A stretch of 64,000 nucleotides of DNA from Alkalithermobacter paradoxus. GTDB taxonomy: Bacteria; Bacillota; Clostridia; Peptostreptococcales; Peptostreptococcaceae. The DNA lies in contig MZGW01000002.1 of NCBI GenBank assembly GCA_002029295.1, positions 102,001-166,000 of the forward strand, in the 5' to 3' direction. The translations under genes and the position numbers were made by a program. The notes under the pieces were generated by a model. The model did no database searches. It was not told the DNA's origin and was given only the letters and a program-made list of their open reading frames with translations. Shown here piece after piece: positions 10,612 to 19,443 of the stretch. Numbering within the stretch: position 1 is the first letter of the stretch; each line of letters starts with the position of its first letter.

Positions 10612-11532
10612 GTGGGAAAGTATATTATTAGCAGATTTTTATCTATGTTTATCACTATCTTCCTTGTTATCACAATTACATTCGTATTGATGCACGCAAT
10701 ACCAGGAGGACCTTTTACAGGTGAAAAGAAATTGCCACCTGCAACAGAGCAAGCATTGAGAGAAAAATATAAGTTAGATGACCCGTTAATTAAGCAGTAT
10801 ACAGATTATCTAATAAATGTATCTAAAGGAGATCTAGGCCCATCATTTAAACTAAAAGGGCAAGATGTAAACGACATAATATCAAGATCTTTTCCTGCGT
10901 CTGCTCAGTTAGGAGGGGTAGCTGTACTTGTAATACTAGCTATTGGAATTCCAATAGGGGTTATAGCAGCATTAAAGCAGGGAACATGGATAGATAGCGG
11001 TGTAATGTTACTTGCGGTACTTGGGGTTACAATACCGAGCTTTGTTGTAGCAACAGTTATGATTTACATATTCTCAGTTAGATTAAATATACTTCCATCA
11101 GCAAGATGGGGAACACTTCAGCATATGATTATGCCAACTATAGCTCTTTCAGCTTATTCTCTAGCATTCATAGCAAGGCTTACTAGATCTACTATGTTAG
11201 AAGTTATATCGCAGGATTACATAAGAACTGCAAGAGCAAAAGGATTAAGTGAGGGAGTAGTAATATTTAAGCACGCACTAAAGAATGCACTTATTCCAAT
11301 AATAACTTACGTAGGGCCTTTAGTTGCAGCACTACTTACAGGATCATTTGTTATAGAAAAGATATTTGCAATTCCTGGGCTTGGTAGGTTCTTTGTTGAA
11401 AGTATAAGCAATAGAGATTATACAGTTATAATGGGAGTTACAATATTCTACGCAGTATTTTTAGTAGTAATGATGTTTATTGTAGACATACTATATGGAT
11501 TAGTAGACCCTAGAATAAAGCTAGATGAGTAA
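10612..11532 (+). CDS. oppB: oligopeptide ABC transporter permease OppB
   Basis: A 306-residue inner-membrane permease of the dipeptide/oligopeptide family. It has about six transmembrane helices, the N-terminal motif FVLMHAIPGGPF, and the EAA loop YIRTARAKGLSEGVVIFKHALKNALIPIITY that docks on the ATPases. It ends with IVDILYGLVDPRIKL, typical of OppB/DppB. The GTG start is preceded by AAAGGAGGT. First gene of oppBCDF; 12 bases separate it from oppC. Confidence 0.94.
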   Translation: MGKYIISRFLSMFITIFLVITITFVLMHAIPGGPFTGEKKLPPATEQALREKYKLDDPLIKQYTDYLINVSKGDLGPSFKLKGQDVNDIISRSFPASAQLGGVAVLVILAIGIPIGVIAALKQGTWIDSGVMLLAVLGVTIPSFVVATVMIYIFSVRLNILPSARWGTLQHMIMPTIALSAYSLAFIARLTRSTMLEVISQDYIRTARAKGLSEGVVIFKHALKNALIPIITYVGPLVAALLTGSFVIEKIFAIPGLGRFFVESISNRDYTVIMGVTIFYAVFLVVMMFIVDILYGLVDPRIKLDE

Positions 11533-11544
11533 GGGGGAAAAGGA

Positions 11545-12444
11545 ATGGATTGGGAATTAATAAGCCAAGATGAAAAAGATTGTGAAAAGATCGTAAGACC
11601 GTCTATGACATATTGGCAGGATGTTTGGAGAAGATTAAAATCCAATAAAGTTGCAATGGGAGGTCTTATATTTTTAGTATTCTTAGTTTTACTTGCCATA
11701 TTTGGACCTATGTTATCTAGATATTCATATTACGATCAAAATTTAGCACTTGCAAATCACGGACCTAGCTCAAGTAATTGGTTTGGAACAGATAAACATG
11801 GAAGAGATCTTTATGTAAGAATACTTTATGGAGCTAGGATATCTTTAACAGTGGGTATAGTAGCATCAATAATAAATTTGGTTGTCGGAGTATTATATGG
11901 TGGTATATCAGGGTATGCTGGAGGTAAGGTAGACAATATTATGATGAGAATAGTAGATATATTATCTACCATACCACTTACTTTGTATGTAATACTTTTG
12001 ATGGTTGTAATAGGGTCAGGACTTAAAAGCATACTAATAGCTATAGGATCAGTTTACTGGCTTTCGATGGCTCGTATAGTTAGAGGTCAAATATTGTCAC
12101 TAAAAGAGCAAGAATATGTACTTGCAGCAAAAACACTTGGAGCAAGTAGTCTTAGGATAATTTTAAGACATCTTATTCCAAATGCTATGGGCCCTATAAT
12201 AGTAACTATGACAATGTCTATTCCTTCTGCAATATTTACTGAAGCATTTTTATCATTTATAGGACTTGGAGTTTCTGCACCTCAGGCATCGTGGGGGGTT
12301 TTAGCTAATGATGCACTAGGAAGTATAAGAACATATCCGTATCAGTTATTCTTTCCAGCACTTGCTATATCTGTAACTATGCTTGCATTTAACTTTTTAG
12401 GTGATGGATTAAGAGATGCATTAGATCCACGTATGCGTAAATAA
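11545..12444 (+). CDS. oppC: oligopeptide ABC transporter permease OppC
   Basis: The 299-residue second permease of the peptide importer. It has a cytoplasmic N-terminus (SYWQDVWRRLKSNK type), the OppC_N motif MGGLIFLVFLVLLAIFGPML, a large periplasmic-side segment NWFGTDKHGRDLYVRILYGARISL, the EAA motif EYVLAAKTLGASSLRIILRH, and the end NFLGDGLRDALDPRMRK. All are hallmarks of the family. It is packed between oppB and oppD with 12-13 base gaps, so it is translated from the same message. Confidence 0.94.
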   Translation: MDWELISQDEKDCEKIVRPSMTYWQDVWRRLKSNKVAMGGLIFLVFLVLLAIFGPMLSRYSYYDQNLALANHGPSSSNWFGTDKHGRDLYVRILYGARISLTVGIVASIINLVVGVLYGGISGYAGGKVDNIMMRIVDILSTIPLTLYVILLMVVIGSGLKSILIAIGSVYWLSMARIVRGQILSLKEQEYVLAAKTLGASSLRIILRHLIPNAMGPIIVTMTMSIPSAIFTEAFLSFIGLGVSAPQASWGVLANDALGSIRTYPYQLFFPALAISVTMLAFNFLGDGLRDALDPRMRK

Positions 12445-12457
12445 AGGGGGAATTTAA

Positions 12458-13489
12458 GTGGGAGATAAATTACTTGATATAAAGAATTTAAAAACCTCTT
12501 TCTTTACTCATGTAGGGGAGGTAAAGGCTATAAGAGGAGTTGACTTTTATTTAAATAAAGGTGAAGCACTTGGAATAGTAGGGGAGTCAGGAAGTGGAAA
12601 ATCTGTAACATCTATGTCTATAATGAGACTACTTCAGCATCCAGGTAAGATAGTAGATGGTGAGATATTATTTAACAATGAGAATCTTATACCAAAAACC
12701 GATAAAGAGATGCAGGCTATAAGAGGAAATAGAATAAGTATGATTTTCCAAGATCCTATGACATCTTTAAATCCTGTTTATACAGTCGGAGATCAGATTG
12801 TTGAAGCTATAGTAAAGCATCAGAAATTATCAAAGGCTGAAGCAAAGAAAAAAGCTATAGATATGCTAAGACTTGTTGGAATACCAAGTCCAGAAAAGCG
12901 TATTAATCAGTATCCACATGAATTTTCAGGTGGAATGAGGCAAAGAGCTATGATTGCAATGGCTTTATCTTGTGAACCAGAGCTTTTGATAGCTGATGAA
13001 CCTACAACAGCACTTGATGTTACTATACAGGCACAAATTTTAGAGTTAATGAAAGATTTAAAAAGCAAACTTAATACATCTATAATACTGATAACTCACG
13101 ATCTAGGTGTTGTTGCAGACGTATGTTCAAGGGTAATTGTTATGTATGGAGGACTTATAATGGAGGAAGGAACTGTTGAGGAAATATTCTATACTCCAAG
13201 ACATCCGTACACTTTAGGACTTTTAAAGTCTATACCAAAACTATGTGACAAAGAAAGCAAACAAAGGTTAGTTCCTATTGTTGGATCACCTCCAGATTTG
13301 CTAAAGCCACCAAAAGGGTGTCCATTTGCACCAAGATGTGATTATGCAATGAGAATATGTGTAAATGAAAAGCCACAATACACAAATGTAAGTCCAACAC
13401 AAAGGTCTATGTGTTGGTTGCTTCATAAAGATGCTCCAAGAGTTGAAGTTATAAATGGAGATTTAAAGGGGGCAGAGCAAAATGAATAA
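12458..13489 (+). CDS. oppD: oligopeptide ABC transporter ATPase OppD
   Basis: A 343-residue ATPase of the peptide importer. It shows Walker A GESGSGKS, Q-loop FQDPMTSLNPVYTVG, signature SGGMRQRAMIAMAL, Walker B ELLIADEPTTALD and switch LITHDLGVV. The C-terminal oligo_HPY domain has PRHPYTLGLL, then the cysteine-rich segment CPFAPRCDYAMRIC...C that in relatives carries an Fe-S cluster. It starts with GTG after AAGGGGGAA. Its last 8 bases overlap oppF, indicating translational coupling. Confidence 0.95.
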   Translation: MGDKLLDIKNLKTSFFTHVGEVKAIRGVDFYLNKGEALGIVGESGSGKSVTSMSIMRLLQHPGKIVDGEILFNNENLIPKTDKEMQAIRGNRISMIFQDPMTSLNPVYTVGDQIVEAIVKHQKLSKAEAKKKAIDMLRLVGIPSPEKRINQYPHEFSGGMRQRAMIAMALSCEPELLIADEPTTALDVTIQAQILELMKDLKSKLNTSIILITHDLGVVADVCSRVIVMYGGLIMEEGTVEEIFYTPRHPYTLGLLKSIPKLCDKESKQRLVPIVGSPPDLLKPPKGCPFAPRCDYAMRICVNEKPQYTNVSPTQRSMCWLLHKDAPRVEVINGDLKGAEQNE

Positions 13490-14468
13490 TAGAGAAGATA
13501 TAATACTTGAAGTTAAAAACTTGAAAAAATACTTCCCTGTTAGAAAAGGATTTTTAGGAAAGTCTACTCAGTATGTAAAAGCTGTTGATGATGTAAGTTT
13601 TTATATAAAAAGAGGAGAAACATTAGGTCTTGTTGGGGAGTCAGGTTGTGGAAAGTCAACTACTGGTAGAACCATAATTAGACTATATGACCCAACAGAT
13701 GGAGAAATAATATTTAATGGAAATGAAATAGGTAAACTAAATCAGAAAGAACTCAGAGGATTTAGAAAAAAGATACAAATGATATTTCAAGACCCATATG
13801 CATCTTTAAATTCTCGTATGACCGTAGGAGATATAATAGGGGAATCATTTGATATACATAAAATTGCAAGTGGGAATGAAAGACTAGAAAGGATACACGA
13901 ACTACTTGCTAGAGTAGGGCTTCAGCCAGACCATGCTACTAGATACCCACATGAATTTTCGGGTGGTCAAAGACAAAGGATAGGAATAGCTAGAGCACTT
14001 GCTGTACAGCCAGAATTTATAATAGCAGATGAACCTATATCTGCACTTGATGTTTCTATTCAAGCACAGGTTGTAAATATGCTTGAGGATTTGCAAAGAG
14101 ATCTTAATCTTACATATTTATTTATAGCTCATGATCTTTCTATGGTAAAGCATATATCTAGTAGAATAGGGGTTATGTACTTAGGAAAATTAGTTGAGAT
14201 TACTGAAAGTGATGAACTTTATAAAAATCCAGTTCATCCATATACTAAAGCACTTTTATCAGCTATACCAATTCCAGATCCTAATATTACAAAAGCTAAC
14301 AAGAGGATAATACTACAAGGAGATGTTCCAAGTCCACTAAATCCCCCTTCGGGATGTAGATTTAGAACAAGATGTAAGTATGCAATGCCTATTTGTAGTG
14401 AAGTTGATCCTGTTTTAAGGGAAATAAGTAATAATCACAGCGTGGCTTGTCACCTTGTAGGTAAGTAG
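13482..14468 (+). CDS. oppF: oligopeptide ABC transporter ATPase OppF
   Basis: The 328-residue partner ATPase of OppD. It shows Walker [11 protein letters not shown]-loop [15 protein letters not shown], signature [14 protein letters not shown], Walker [14 protein letters not shown] and switch [10 protein letters not shown]. The C-terminal oligo_HPY segment includes [19 protein letters not shown] and the cysteine cluster [14 protein letters not shown]...C. It overlaps oppD by 8 bases. A weak hairpin terminator follows before oppA. Confidence 0.95.
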   Translation: MNNREDIILEVKNLKKYFPVRKGFLGKSTQYVKAVDDVSFYIKRGETLGLVGESGCGKSTTGRTIIRLYDPTDGEIIFNGNEIGKLNQKELRGFRKKIQMIFQDPYASLNSRMTVGDIIGESFDIHKIASGNERLERIHELLARVGLQPDHATRYPHEFSGGQRQRIGIARALAVQPEFIIADEPISALDVSIQAQVVNMLEDLQRDLNLTYLFIAHDLSMVKHISSRIGVMYLGKLVEITESDELYKNPVHPYTKALLSAIPIPDPNITKANKRIILQGDVPSPLNPPSGCRFRTRCKYAMPICSEVDPVLREISNNHSVACHLVGK

Positions 14469-14485
14469 TTAATTTAGGGGTATAG

Positions 14486-14516
14486 AAACTGTAAAATTAT
14501 ATTTACAGTTTTTATA
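14486..14516 (+). terminator. weak intrinsic terminator/attenuator between oppF and oppA
   Basis: A 10-bp perfect stem (AAACTGTAAA / TTTACAGTTT) with a 6-base loop is followed by TTATATAAA. The T-run is short, so read-through into oppA is likely. It may set a different level for the binding protein. Confidence 0.55.
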
Positions 14517-14547
14517 TAAATACATAATAAATTAAGGAGGAGATATT

Positions 14548-16167
14548 GTGAAAAAAGTATTATCACTACTACTCACAGTAGTGCTAGCTTTAGCATCCTT
14601 AGTTGGTTGTACAGCTAACAATTCTGGTGGGGGAGAAAAGAAAGACCTAATGATAGTAAGACATAATTTAGGATCAGATCCAGAAACAATAGACCCAGCA
14701 TTAAATGCAGCAGTTGATGGAGCTATAATACTTGTTAACACATTTGAAGGGCTTATGAGACTTGATGAGAAAGACCAACCGCTTGAAGGTGTAGCGACTG
14801 AATATACCATTTCTGAAGATATGTTAACTTATACATTTAAATTAAGAAAGTCAAAATGGTCAGACGGAGAAGAAGTTACAGCACATGATTTTGAATATGC
14901 TTGGAAAAGAGCATTAGATCCTGCTACAGCAGCAGATTATGCTTATCAATTATACTACATCAAAAATGGTGAGAAATTCAATAATGGAGAAGTTAGTGCA
15001 GATGAAGTAGGGGTTAAGGCTTTAGATGATTATACTTTAGAAGTTGTACTTGAAGCACCAACTCCATACTTCTTAGAATTAACAGCATTCCCAACTTACT
15101 TCCCAGTAAGAAAAGATATAATAGAAGCTCATGGAGAAAAATGGGCATTAAATCCAGAAACTCATATTTCAAATGGACCATTCAAAGTTGTTAAGTGGGA
15201 ACACAATGATATAATGGAACTTGTAAAAAATGAAAATTATTATGATAAGGATAGAGTAAAATTAGATGGAATTCACTTCTACTTTATGACTGAATCTTCA
15301 ACAGCACTTGCAGCATTCGAGTCAGGAGAAGTTGACTATATAGAATCAATGCCATCTGAAGAAATACCAAGACTTATGAAAGAAAGTGATGAATTTAAAA
15401 TATTCCCAAATCTTGGAACATACTTCTACGTATTCAATACTACTAAAGAGCCTGTTAACGATGCAAGAGTTAGAAAAGCTCTATCTATGGCAATAGATAG
15501 AAAATCTATAGTAGAAGTTATAACTAAGGCAGGTCAAATACCAGCATTATCATTTGTTCCAGAAGGAATAACAGAGCCAGATGGATCAGACTTTAATAAA
15601 AATGCAAAGGACTATGGATTAGCATTGACTCCTAAAGTTGAGGAGGCTAGGGCTCTTCTTGCAGAAGCAGGATATCCAGATGGTAAAGGATTCCCTAAAT
15701 TAACAGTTATATACAATACACATGAAGGGCATAAGGCAATAGCAGAAGCTATTCAAGCTATGTGGAAAGATAATTTAGGAATAGAAATAGAGCTTCAAAA
15801 TCAAGAATGGAAAGTATTCCAAGATACTAGAGATAACGGAGATTTTGTTATAGCTAGACATGGATGGCTTGCAGATTATGTTGACCCTATGACATTCCTT
15901 GATATGTGGTATTCAACAAGTGGAAACAATAATGCTCACTGGAAAAATGAAGAGTTTGATAGATTAATAAATGAAGCAAAAACTGCAGCAGACGAAAAAA
16001 CAAGATTTGAAATTATGCATAAAGCACATGATTTAATGATGGAAGAAATGATAGTAATGCCAATATACTACTACACAAATCCAGAAATGATAAAATCTTA
16101 TGTTAAAGATGTAAGAGTATCTCCACTTGGATTTGTTTATTATGACGAAGCGTATATAGAAAGATAA
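14548..16167 (+). CDS. oppA: oligopeptide-binding lipoprotein OppA
   Basis: A 539-residue family-5 extracellular solute-binding protein that delivers peptides to OppBCDF. It has a lipoprotein signal with lipobox LVGC (C21). Landmarks are SDPETIDPALN, EGLMRLDE, YTFKLRKSKWSDGEEVTAHDFEYAWKRALDP (split here by residues typical of OppA), the conserved YYDKDRVKLDGIHFYF, and a C-terminal ARHGWLADYVDPMTFLDMW. AAGGAGGAGA precedes the GTG-like start region; translation begins at GTG 14548. It is downstream of oppF across a weak hairpin and ends at a strong terminator. Confidence 0.95.
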   Translation: MKKVLSLLLTVVLALASLVGCTANNSGGGEKKDLMIVRHNLGSDPETIDPALNAAVDGAIILVNTFEGLMRLDEKDQPLEGVATEYTISEDMLTYTFKLRKSKWSDGEEVTAHDFEYAWKRALDPATAADYAYQLYYIKNGEKFNNGEVSADEVGVKALDDYTLEVVLEAPTPYFLELTAFPTYFPVRKDIIEAHGEKWALNPETHISNGPFKVVKWEHNDIMELVKNENYYDKDRVKLDGIHFYFMTESSTALAAFESGEVDYIESMPSEEIPRLMKESDEFKIFPNLGTYFYVFNTTKEPVNDARVRKALSMAIDRKSIVEVITKAGQIPALSFVPEGITEPDGSDFNKNAKDYGLALTPKVEEARALLAEAGYPDGKGFPKLTVIYNTHEGHKAIAEAIQAMWKDNLGIEIELQNQEWKVFQDTRDNGDFVIARHGWLADYVDPMTFLDMWYSTSGNNNAHWKNEEFDRLINEAKTAADEKTRFEIMHKAHDLMMEEMIVMPIYYYTNPEMIKSYVKDVRVSPLGFVYYDEAYIER

Positions 16168-16173
16168 AATAGG

Positions 16174-16212
16174 AAAATATAAAGAGAGCTAGTGCTCTCT
16201 TTATATTTTTTT
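16174..16212 (+). terminator. intrinsic terminator after oppA
   Basis: Stem AAAGAGAGC / GCTCTCTTT, extended by AATAT/ATATT, then TTTTTT. Clear end of the opp operon. Confidence 0.88.
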
Positions 16213-16226
16213 GAAAGGAGATATAC

Positions 16227-16814
16227 ATGGAGTACATATTTGATGATTACAAAGAAACGAAAAGAATTTATCACATAGTCAGCTTAAATGATCTTGACAA
16301 TGTGATAAAAAATGGAATATGTTACGATGATAAAATAACTTACAATACAAAATATAAAGGATTTCATGATTATATAGATAGATTCAAGGGAAGCAATATA
16401 CCACCTTGGGTAAAGAGAAATGAATGTATATTTGGAAGCTTAAATTATAAATTAGGACATCATTTTCATTCTCATAGTGCTATATTATCAGTTAAGGTAA
16501 ATGAAGATAGATGTTGGGTTGCTAATGAGAATTTAGCAAATACAATATATGAACCATTTGCTCTTAGAAATACAGCTTCATTTGAAAACTGTAAAAAATT
16601 TCTAAATAGCAAAGGTGAGATAATTCTAAGGGATTACTGGGATACATCTTTAAGTTTTAGCGAAAATCTAAAATTAAGAAAAGATTTACAAAAAGGGTAC
16701 GATGCAGAGGTATTAATATGTCATTGTATTCCAAAAGAAGATATAGAGATTTTATATATATGTTCAGATCACGATATAATGAGTCTGGATAAATTTTATA
16801 AGTATTTTTCATAA
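16227..16814 (+). CDS. unknown protein with a possible DarT-like ADP-ribosyltransferase fold
   Basis: 195 residues, not firmly recognised. The N-terminal RIYHIVSLNDLDNVIKNGI resembles the first motif of DarT/DUF4433-type ADP-ribosyltransferases (YH...L..I...G). The C-terminal GYDAEVLICHCIPKEDIEIL resembles their catalytic-glutamate motif (AEVL....IP...I), placing the candidates at H16 and E161. Between them are PPWVKRNECIFGSLN and HFHSHSAIL. No antitoxin-like macrodomain gene is adjacent: upstream is oppA with its own terminator, downstream an AIR-synthase-like gene. AAAGGAGAT precedes the ATG. The function is inferred from two motifs only. A hypothetical protein without this fold remains possible. 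Confidence 0.5.
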   Translation: MEYIFDDYKETKRIYHIVSLNDLDNVIKNGICYDDKITYNTKYKGFHDYIDRFKGSNIPPWVKRNECIFGSLNYKLGHHFHSHSAILSVKVNEDRCWVANENLANTIYEPFALRNTASFENCKKFLNSKGEIILRDYWDTSLSFSENLKLRKDLQKGYDAEVLICHCIPKEDIEILYICSDHDIMSLDKFYKYFS

Positions 16815-16815
16815 T

Positions 16816-16842
16816 ATATCCCTTTGGGATATTTTTTTTTCA
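16816..16842 (+). terminator. intrinsic terminator
   Basis: ATATCCC / GGGATAT with a TTT loop, followed by eight T. Confidence 0.8.
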
Positions 16843-16891
16843 TTTATTATAATGTTATAATTAATATATTAAAAATCTAGGGGGTAGCAAA

Positions 16892-17878
16892 GTGAAAGTA
16901 GGAAAACTTACATCAGATCAATTAAAAAATCTAGTTTTTAGCACATTAAATACTAGAAGAAGTGAAGTTATGGTAAGACCAAATGTAGGAGAAGATTGCT
17001 CGGTAATAGACTTTGGAGAATATGTATGCGTAATGAGTACAGACCCTATTACAGGAACTAGTGAGGAAATAGGAAAGCTTGCTGTGCATATAACTTGTAA
17101 CGATATAGCAGCTAGTGGAGTCAATCCTTTAGGTATAATGCTTACAATAATGGCTCCAGAAGGAACAAGTGAAGAAGAAATAAAGAAAATTATGTTAGAT
17201 GCATCGAATGAAGCATCAAAACTTAATGTAGATATAATAGGTGGGCATACAGAAATTACTACAGCAGTAAATAGAATAGTGGTATCATCAACTGGCATAG
17301 GTAAAGAGAGAAAGAAGAATATATTAAATAAAGAAATACCTAAAGATAAAGATTTAATAATACTTACTAAAGGTGCAGGGATTGAAGGAACAGGAATAAT
17401 ATGTTTTGAAAAAGAAGAAGAATTAACCAATATATATGGAAAAGATATTGTAAGTGAAGGGAAAAGGTTATTAGATAACATAAGCGTTGTAAAGGAAGGT
17501 ATCATAGGTGGAAAAGTAGGGGTAAGCTTTATGCATGATGTTACAGAAGGAGGGATTTTAGGTGGAATATGGGAGGTATGTGATCTTTATAATTTAGGAT
17601 GCATAATAAATAAGGATAAGATATATATAAATAATTCTACAAAAGTTATATGTAATCACTATAATATAGATCCTTTAAGACTTATATCCAGTGGCTCTAT
17701 GTTAATTGGTGTATCTAGTGAAAAGTTTGAGAAACTGAAACTAGAGTTTGAAAAAGAAAATATACACTACTCTATTATAGGAGAATTTACAAAAGACAAA
17801 GAAATATTTATAGAAAATAATGGAGTGAAATACATTGTAGATCCACCTGAAAGTGATGAATTATATAAAGTGCTATAA
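16892..17878 (+). CDS. AIR synthase-like (PurM/HypE superfamily) protein
   Basis: A 328-residue ATP-binding protein of the PurM/HypE/SelD fold. Typical motifs are GEDCSVIDFGEYV, STDPITG, CNDIAASGVNPLG, DIIGGHTEIT, the glycine-rich KGAGIEGTG, and MHDVTEGGILGGIWE. It lacks the C-terminal cysteine tail of HypE and no hydrogenase maturation gene is near, so it belongs to the uncharacterised AIR-synthase-related group rather than HypE. The end DPPESDELYKVL is typical of that group. The start is GTG after AGGGGG. It stands alone between terminators. Confidence 0.75.
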   Translation: MKVGKLTSDQLKNLVFSTLNTRRSEVMVRPNVGEDCSVIDFGEYVCVMSTDPITGTSEEIGKLAVHITCNDIAASGVNPLGIMLTIMAPEGTSEEEIKKIMLDASNEASKLNVDIIGGHTEITTAVNRIVVSSTGIGKERKKNILNKEIPKDKDLIILTKGAGIEGTGIICFEKEEELTNIYGKDIVSEGKRLLDNISVVKEGIIGGKVGVSFMHDVTEGGILGGIWEVCDLYNLGCIINKDKIYINNSTKVICNHYNIDPLRLISSGSMLIGVSSEKFEKLKLEFEKENIHYSIIGEFTKDKEIFIENNGVKYIVDPPESDELYKVL

Positions 17879-17899
17879 TATTACAATATACATCTTTAG

Positions 17900-17929
17900 T
17901 TGACAAAGTTTTGTTAGAAATGTTATGTT
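17900..17929 (+). promoter_or_regulatory. possible promoter for the amidase gene
   Basis: TTGACA at 17900-17905 with TATGTT at 17924-17929 (18-bp spacing). The -35 is perfect and the -10 is only partial. Confidence 0.4.
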
Positions 17930-17972
17930 AGGTATATATAATCTAGAAATATTAATTTATAGGGGGGATAGA

Positions 17973-19343
17973 ATGAAAAAAATATTAAGTTTATTTGCAT
18001 GTGTGTTACTAATATTTATATCAAGTTTCACATCAGCATTTGGACAATCTAATCAAATAAGGGCTATAGTTGATGGAAGAGTCATGACTCTACAGACAGT
18101 TCAAATAAGACTAAATGGTGTAGAATTAAGAAATGATGTTCCTCCTGTTATACTTAACAATAGAACTTTGGTACCGGTGAGGATAGTATCAGAAAGTTTA
18201 GGAGCAAAAGTTGAATGGAACAGCATAACTAGAACTGTTACTATTACAAGAGATGACAAAATTATAATATTAACTATAGATAATAGTAGGGCACAGGTAA
18301 ATGGAAAAAGCATTACACTACCAGATAATGTCCCTGCAAAGCTCGTGAACGGTAGAACTATGGTTCCTGTTAGATTCGTGTCTGATGAATTAGGGTTAGA
18401 TGTAGGCTGGAATGATGTATCTAGGACAGTGATATTAAATACTAGAATAATACAGTTTAATAATATAAATGTTAGTAATAATGAAGTAAGGCTAAGAATG
18501 TCTGAAAATGTTATATATAGACATGCAGTTTATTCAAATCCACATAGGTTAGTTGTAGATATTGACAATACAAGAATGAACTTAACTAAAACTAATTACG
18601 ACGGTGTAGGAGCATTAATAAAAGGTGTAAGAATGTCTCAATTCCAAAGTAATCCCCTTGTATCGAGGGTTGTGATAGACCTAAATGAAGCTCCAAAATA
18701 TAGTATAGATCAAAGAAATAATGAAATCATAATTAGATTTGATTATTCTGTTAATGCAAGCTCAGAAAATGCTAAGTACCTAATTGCAATAGATGCAGGG
18801 CATGGCGGTACAGATCCAGGTGCTATAGGCGTTGAAAGAAAATTAAGAGAAAAAGACTTTAACCTAGATATAGCTAAGAGGCTCGACGAAATGTTTAGAA
18901 ACAATGGGTACAGAACACTAATGACTAGAAGTGAGGATGTGTTTGTAGCTTTAAGTGAAAGAGCAGCTATGGCAAATCAAAATAATGCAGATGTATTTGT
19001 AAGTATACATGCAAATTCATTTACTAACCCTAGCGTATCTGGAATCGAAACTCTATATTATCCAAACAATGGGGATAGAGCTAATGGTAGAGATAATGAA
19101 ACTTTAGCTAGAATGATTCAAGAAGAATTAATAAAAGAAACAAATGCTATAGATAGAAAGATAAAAGAAAGACCAAATCTTTTAGTACTCAATTCAACAA
19201 ATATGCCTGCTGCTTTGGTGGAGTTAGGATTTTTATCAAATCCACAGGAAGAGGCATTACTAGATAACAATGAGTATAAGAATAAATTAGTTAGAGCTTT
19301 ATATAATGCAATAGTTAGATATATCAAAAGAGATGGAGTGTAA
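17973..19343 (+). CDS. secreted N-acetylmuramoyl-L-alanine amidase with stalk and AMIN domains
   Basis: A 456-residue cell-wall hydrolase. It has a signal peptide (about 1-24, ending SAFGQ), then a copper-amine-oxidase-like N-terminal domain built of two stalk repeats (LVPVRIVSESLGAKVEWN, MVPVRFVSDELGLDVGWN). An AMIN domain follows (about 160-265), then a zinc amidase_3 domain (about 270-452) with IAIDAGHGGTDPGAIG, RLREKDFNLDIAKRL-like, VSIHANSF and ALVELGFLSNPQEE. The ATG at 17973 follows AGGGGGGATA; an earlier in-frame ATG at 17925 lacks a binding site and would spoil the signal peptide. The 3' end of the gene lies inside its own terminator stem. Confidence 0.92.
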   Translation: MKKILSLFACVLLIFISSFTSAFGQSNQIRAIVDGRVMTLQTVQIRLNGVELRNDVPPVILNNRTLVPVRIVSESLGAKVEWNSITRTVTITRDDKIIILTIDNSRAQVNGKSITLPDNVPAKLVNGRTMVPVRFVSDELGLDVGWNDVSRTVILNTRIIQFNNINVSNNEVRLRMSENVIYRHAVYSNPHRLVVDIDNTRMNLTKTNYDGVGALIKGVRMSQFQSNPLVSRVVIDLNEAPKYSIDQRNNEIIIRFDYSVNASSENAKYLIAIDAGHGGTDPGAIGVERKLREKDFNLDIAKRLDEMFRNNGYRTLMTRSEDVFVALSERAAMANQNNADVFVSIHANSFTNPSVSGIETLYYPNNGDRANGRDNETLARMIQEELIKETNAIDRKIKERPNLLVLNSTNMPAALVELGFLSNPQEEALLDNNEYKNKLVRALYNAIVRYIKRDGV

Positions 19344-19362
19344 AAACATTCCATCTCTTTTA
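19327..19362 (+). terminator. intrinsic terminator overlapping the end of the amidase gene
   Basis: Arms AAAGAGATGGAGTG and CATTCCATCTCTTT (one G-T pair) flank the TAA stop, which sits in the loop. Confidence 0.85.
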
Positions 19363-19396
19363 CATGTTTTACCTTTTAATAATATTTTCCTTGGTG

Positions 19397-19402
19397 TATA
19401 AT
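19397..19402 (+). promoter_or_regulatory. -10 box for the RNase PH/RdgB gene
   Basis: TATAAT 42 bases before the TTG start, preceded by GGTG. The -35 is unclear. Confidence 0.4.
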
Positions 19403-19443
19403 AATTTAGTAAGTAAATAGCTATTAGAAAGGATGATTTTATT

